Below are positions 30,950 to 34,633 of a stretch of 34,633 nucleotides of DNA, piece by piece. Source of the DNA: Microbacterium sp. ACRRU. GTDB taxonomy: Bacteria; Actinomycetota; Actinomycetes; Actinomycetales; Microbacteriaceae. Numbering within the stretch: the first letter of the stretch is position 1; each line of letters begins with the position of its first letter. The translations under genes and the position numbers were made by a program. The stretch spans positions 1 through 34,633 of the forward strand of contig NZ_JAKRNI010000029.1 in the NCBI RefSeq assembly GCF_022346945.1. The letters run 5' to 3'. Below the pieces are notes generated by a model. That model ran no database searches. It was not told where the DNA came from and was given only the letters and a program-made list of their open reading frames with translations.

Positions 30950-32175
30950 ACCCGACTCGCCTCCTGGCGGCTACGGCCGCGGCCGGCGCGACCGTCCTCG
31001 TCCTCTCGGGCTGCGTCGCCAAGACCGACGCGGCCGCCGGCGGACCCCTCACGGTCACTTCCACGGCGGACGGCTGCGCCGTGTCCGCCGCGGCCGCGAC
31101 GAGCGGAACGCTCGCCTTCGACGTGACGAACGCGGGCGACGAGGTCACCGAGTTCTATCTGCTCGCCTCGGACGGTCTGCGCATCGTCGGCGAGGTCGAG
31201 AACATCGCGCCCGGAGCCTCGCGCACCCTCACCGTGACGGCGCAGCCGGGCGACTACTTCACGCTCTGCAAGCCGGGCATGATCGGTGACGGCGTGGGTC
31301 GCGCCGCGTTCTCGGTCACCGGCGAAGCCGTCGCGATCGACGGCGAGGATGCGGCGCAGAAGCAGCAGGCGATCGACCTGTACGCCGCGTTCGTCAAGGA
31401 TCAGGTCGGTCAGCTGCTGCCGGCCGTGCAGACGTTCGCCGCGGCGTACGAGTCGGGCGATGACGCGGCCGCCCGCGAGCAGTTCCCCCGCGTGCGCGCG
31501 TACTACGAGCGCATCGAGCCGATCGCGGAAGCGCTCGGCGACCTGGACCCGCGCATCGATTACCGCGAGGTGGATGCCGTGGCGGAGGGGCGCGAGTGGA
31601 CCGGGTTCCACCGCATCGAAAAGGATCTCTGGGTTCCCGCGCAGGACGCCCTGAACGCCGATGGTGAGACTCCGGCGTGGAAGGACTGGGCTCCCTCCAC
31701 CGTCGCGGAGCGCGCGTCGTACGGCGACGCGCTGATCTCCGACACGCAGGAGCTGTACGACTACGTCCACTCCGACGCTTTCCTGCAGACGCTGAACGAT
31801 CAGGGGGTGGCCGGGATCTCCAACGGCGCCATCGCGCTGCTCGACGAGGTCGCGACCGGCAAGATCAGCGGCGAGGAGGACTGGTGGTCGGGCACCGACC
31901 TGTACGACTTCGCCGCGAACGTCGAGGGATCGAAGATGGCGTTCTCGCTCGTCCGCGACTTCACCGCGTCCAAGGGTGACGAGGGGGCGTCGCTGGTGTC
32001 GCGCATCGACGCCGGGTACGCGGATCTCGAGGCGGCGCTCGCCGCGCACGGCTCCGCCGACGCCGGCTTCGTGCCGTACGCCCAGCTGACCGACGCCGAC
32101 AAGCGTCAGCTGACCGACCTCCTCAACGCCCTCGCCGAGCCGCTCTCGCAGCTCACCGTGACCGTTCTGGAGTGA
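30946..32175 (+). CDS. efeO: Iron uptake lipoprotein EfeO (cupredoxin + M75 imelysin domain)
   Basis: 409 residues. The signal peptide ends in the lipobox VLSGC, with Cys at residue 23, so it is anchored outside the membrane. A cupredoxin-like domain follows (about 35-130), with YFTLCKPGM supplying the Cys and Met ligands seen in EfeO N-domains. The C-terminal M75/EfeO domain contains HRIE (222-225), the HXXE metal site. It is thought to bind and present iron to EfeU. It is translationally coupled to efeU and is followed within one base by efeB. Confidence 0.94.
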   Translation: MNPTRLLAATAAAGATVLVLSGCVAKTDAAAGGPLTVTSTADGCAVSAAAATSGTLAFDVTNAGDEVTEFYLLASDGLRIVGEVENIAPGASRTLTVTAQPGDYFTLCKPGMIGDGVGRAAFSVTGEAVAIDGEDAAQKQQAIDLYAAFVKDQVGQLLPAVQTFAAAYESGDDAAAREQFPRVRAYYERIEPIAEALGDLDPRIDYREVDAVAEGREWTGFHRIEKDLWVPAQDALNADGETPAWKDWAPSTVAERASYGDALISDTQELYDYVHSDAFLQTLNDQGVAGISNGAIALLDEVATGKISGEEDWWSGTDLYDFAANVEGSKMAFSLVRDFTASKGDEGASLVSRIDAGYADLEAALAAHGSADAGFVPYAQLTDADKRQLTDLLNALAEPLSQLTVTVLE

Positions 32176-32176
32176 C

Positions 32177-33457
32177 GTGGGCGAGGATCAGCAGATTCCG
32201 GATGCCGCGGGCTTGTCTCGCCGCGGACTGATGGGCCTCGCCGTCGGGGCCGGTGCCGCGGGCCTCGCGATCGGCGGCGGCGCGGGGATCGCCAGCGGTG
32301 TCGCCCTAGGGCGCGCGCGGGAACGGCGGACCGCGGATGCCGTGGCGTCGGGGGATGGCATCCATCAGCCGGGCATCACGACGCCGGTGCAGGATCACCT
32401 TCACTTCGCCGCCTTCGACATGATGGCCCGCACGACGCGGGACGATGTCGCGTCGCTGCTGCAGGACTGGACGTACGCGGCGAACCGGATGATGCAGGGA
32501 CTCGAGGTGAGCGCCACCGGCGCGGTCGGCGGATCGCCCGAGGCCCCGCCCGACGACACCGGCGAAGCCCTGGGGCTACCGGCCAGCAACCTCACGATCA
32601 CGTTCGGGTTCGGGCCGTCGCTGTTCGACGAGCGCTTCGGTCTTGCCGCTCAGCGCCCGGCGGGTCTCGAGCGGCTGCCCGCATTCCTCGGCGACGACCT
32701 GGATCCGGAACGTTCGGACGGCGACCTGTGCATTCAGGCGTGCGCCGACGACCCGCAGGTCGCCGTGCACGCCATCCGCAACCTGAGCCGCATCGCGTTC
32801 GGGCGTGCCCGTATCCGCTGGTCTCAGCTCGGCTTCGGGCGGACGTCCAAGACGACCAGTGATCAGGCCACTCCCCGCAATCTCTTCGGGTTCAAGGACG
32901 GCACGGCCAACATCCTCGCGGACGACGCGGCCGCGCTGGACGAGAACGTGTGGGTCTCCGCCTCCGAGGGTCCGGCGTGGCTCGCGGGAGGGTCGTATCT
33001 CGTGGCTCGACGCATCGCGATGCTCATCGAGACGTGGGATCGCGTACGCCTGTCGGAACAGGACCGAATCGTCGGGCGCGACAAGGCGCGCGGCGCGCCG
33101 CTGTCGGGTGGGGACGAGTTCACCGCGCCGGATTTTGCCGCGACCGACGGGTCGGGAACACCCCGCATCGACGCGCGCAGTCACGTTCGGCTCGCCCACC
33201 CCGACCAGAATGGCGGCATCCGGATCCTCCGTCGCGGCTACAACTTCGTCGACGGCAACACCGATCTCGGACGGTTGAACGCCGGGCTGTTCTTCCTGTC
33301 GTTCCAGCGCAGTCCCGACCGGTACATCACGGTGCAGCGCGCCCTCGCGACCGACGCGATGGCCGAGTACATCCGGCACGTCGGTTCCGGGCTGTGGGCC
33401 GTGCCCCCGGCTCCCGCGGCGGGGCAATCGATCGGCGCGGGACTGCTCGGCGCGTGA
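32177..33457 (+). CDS. efeB: Tat-exported DyP-type heme peroxidase EfeB
   Basis: 426 residues. The N-terminus carries a Tat signal (SRRGLMGLAVGAGAAGLAIG). The peroxidase domain has the DyP motif GFKDGT (D241 as catalytic acid), the proximal heme His region SHVRLAHP (H336) and ILRRGYNF with the distal Arg region. It oxidises ferrous iron or heme-linked substrates outside the membrane to feed EfeO/EfeU. The GTG start at 32177 lies one base after the efeO stop, so the three genes form one operon; a hairpin follows. Confidence 0.94.
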   Translation: MGEDQQIPDAAGLSRRGLMGLAVGAGAAGLAIGGGAGIASGVALGRARERRTADAVASGDGIHQPGITTPVQDHLHFAAFDMMARTTRDDVASLLQDWTYAANRMMQGLEVSATGAVGGSPEAPPDDTGEALGLPASNLTITFGFGPSLFDERFGLAAQRPAGLERLPAFLGDDLDPERSDGDLCIQACADDPQVAVHAIRNLSRIAFGRARIRWSQLGFGRTSKTTSDQATPRNLFGFKDGTANILADDAAALDENVWVSASEGPAWLAGGSYLVARRIAMLIETWDRVRLSEQDRIVGRDKARGAPLSGGDEFTAPDFAATDGSGTPRIDARSHVRLAHPDQNGGIRILRRGYNFVDGNTDLGRLNAGLFFLSFQRSPDRYITVQRALATDAMAEYIRHVGSGLWAVPPAPAAGQSIGAGLLGA

Positions 33458-33496
33458 GCCGGCGCGCTCGCCGGGGCCGGGCGACAAGCGCGTCGT

Positions 33497-33533
33497 GCGC
33501 CGAGGCGCGCGGGCAGTGCGCGTGTCTCGGCGC
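33497..33533. terminator. Terminator hairpin after efeB
   Basis: GCGCCGAG (33497-33504) pairs with 33526-33533, with a nested CGCGC/GCGCG stem inside. It stands between convergent efeB and the acyltransferase gene. Confidence 0.65.
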
Positions 33534-33542
33534 GCCGTACCT

Positions 33543-34633
33543 CTAGCGCGACGGGCGAGCGGATGCCGCGGCGCCGCGGCCCGCGCCGAGGGCGGGGTCG
33601 CGGAGCAGCCATGGCATCCGGGGCTCGACGAAGGGGCGGGTGAGGCGTCGCACCGGCCGGCTGGCTAGGGTCGCGGCGATCGCGACGCTCGCGACGGCGA
33701 CGAGGGGGATCCACAGCCACACCGGTTCCAGCCCGCGCAGCACTCCGGACTGCCGGAACGGGTAGAGCACGAACGTGTGCAGCAGATACACGTACATCGT
33801 GTACTTCCCAAGGTCCGACCATGGCGTCTTCCGGCGGGGGACCAGCACCAGGAAGGCGCTCATCAGCACGAGCGCCGACACGATGATCGCCAGCCGCACG
33901 CCGCCCGCCCACCAGTGGGGTGCGTCGAGGTCCGCGTACGCGTCGACGAAGAAGAACCATGTGCCCAGTCGCACGTCGCTCCAGACGTCCACCAAGGCGA
34001 AGGCGACGGCGCCCGCCGCGACGAGCACGGCGACGGCGAGGGTGCGCAGCCACGCCGGTCGCCGCTCGAGCAGTCCGAGCCGGGCGACGACGTCCCGGTC
34101 GCGCAGCCACCAGCCCATCGTGAAGAACGGCAGCAATCCGAGGAAGCGCGAGATCGAGAACGTCGAGTCGATGCTCGGGAGATACCCCGCGACGATCGAG
34201 ATCCCGAGGGACCACCAGATCGGTCCCCGCAGCAGCGCGAGGAAGGGTAGGACGAGGCGGAACAACGCCAGCGCGAGCAGGAACCAGAGCGTCCACGCCG
34301 GCTGCGCGGGGTCGAGGTTGGTGCGGCCGGTCACGAGGAACTGTGTGAGGGTCCAGATCGCTTCGAAGATCACGTACGGCGCGATCAGGTCGGTGATGAC
34401 CCGGGCCATGCGCGCGCGGGTGGGCTCGGCGGAGGACGAGAAGTACCCCGACACGAGGGCGAACAGCGGCATGTGGAACGCGTAGACGAGCAGGTACAGC
34501 GCCTCGGCGGCATCCGAGTCGTAGGTCAGCCGTTGGAGGGCATGGCCGAACACGACGAGCACGATGGCGGCGAAGCGGGCGTTGTCCCAGAAGGGCACGC
34601 GCTGCTTCGTCGGTGCGGGGGTCGGGGCCTGTC
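33543..34633 (-). CDS. Membrane acyltransferase, acyltransferase-3 family (5' end outside window)
   Basis: 362 residues are visible and the frame stays open to the window edge, so the true start is probably upstream of base 34633; a GTG at 34598 would be the first internal alternative. About ten membrane helices. The N-terminal RVPFWDNARFAAIVLVVFGHA contains the family pattern DNARF...GH (catalytic-type His), and the C-terminal part has LGKYTMYVYLLHTFVLYP. Such proteins O-acetylate cell-surface polysaccharides, glucans or lipids. It ends in TAG and converges on efeB. Confidence 0.85.
   Translation of the reverse strand, partial: QAPTPAPTKQRVPFWDNARFAAIVLVVFGHALQRLTYDSDAAEALYLLVYAFHMPLFALVSGYFSSSAEPTRARMARVITDLIAPYVIFEAIWTLTQFLVTGRTNLDPAQPAWTLWFLLALALFRLVLPFLALLRGPIWWSLGISIVAGYLPSIDSTFSISRFLGLLPFFTMGWWLRDRDVVARLGLLERRPAWLRTLAVAVLVAAGAVAFALVDVWSDVRLGTWFFFVDAYADLDAPHWWAGGVRLAIIVSALVLMSAFLVLVPRRKTPWSDLGKYTMYVYLLHTFVLYPFRQSGVLRGLEPVWLWIPLVAVASVAIAATLASRPVRRLTRPFVEPRMPWLLRDPALGAGRGAAASARPSR

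Noticed and set aside
33543..34598. Complete acyltransferase starting at GTG 34598
   Set aside because: The frame stays open to the window edge and relatives carry residues before the PFWDNARF block, so a start outside the window is more likely.

Overview
The window is chromosomal DNA of a high-GC actinobacterium (about 70 % G+C by eye). Gene order (infB-rbfA...truB...ribF), the protein families, abundant leaderless promoters and the ubiquitous GGATGCC/GGCATCC heptamer all fit Microbacteriaceae, most likely Microbacterium. The genus is an inference from style, not from a search. No rRNA, tRNA, insertion sequence, prophage or CRISPR array was found. Both ends cut through genes: infB lacks its start on the left, and a membrane acyltransferase lacks its N-terminus on the right.

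Layout. 1-8.4 kb: translation and RNA-maturation cluster (infB, rbfA, truB, ribF). It is interrupted by a CPBP protease, an inverted mutY and a uridine-kinase-like protein without a P-loop; two small membrane proteins lie between truB and ribF. 8.4-14.2 kb: a DHA2 drug exporter (minus), a lipoprotein, a standalone SNF2-type helicase with a long leader, and 6-phosphofructokinase. 14.2-15.5 kb: a DUF559 (Vsr-like nuclease fold) gene flanked by three copies of a rigid 67-bp four-box palindrome. 15.5-19.4 kb: oligopeptidase B (minus), diverging from a PiT phosphate transporter and its small membrane partner, with a Pho-box-like triple repeat between them. 19.4-25.4 kb: metallophosphoesterase, aspartate ammonia-lyase, a fumarylacetoacetate-hydrolase-family enzyme (minus), a PrsW-type protease, a possible small RNA, an FKBP prolyl isomerase and a YceI protein. 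25.4-29.6 kb: EamA permease, MFS_3 exporter, rpsO and a 2-oxoglutarate/Fe(II) oxygenase. 29.9-33.5 kb: the efeUOB iron-uptake operon behind a DtxR/IdeR-type iron box. 33.5 kb to the end: acyltransferase (minus).

How the genes fit together. Most of this is ordinary core genome. Clear functional units are the translation cluster, the efeUOB operon (permease, periplasmic binding lipoprotein, Tat-exported DyP peroxidase, the last two overlapping or nearly abutting) and the PiT pair. Twelve genes have a TANNNT-like -10 box 6 nt (once 7 nt) before the start codon and no Shine-Dalgarno sequence, indicating leaderless mRNAs.

The most unusual signal is two families of 67-bp elements with quadruple-box symmetry. 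Family 2 has AACAGGC boxes spaced 18-24-18 and brackets the DUF559 gene with three copies in 1.3 kb. Family 1 has AAACRC boxes spaced 19-15-19 and three copies dispersed at gene borders. They resemble the products of a non-autonomous, hairpin-type mobile system, and the DUF559 protein is a candidate partner; that link is inferred.
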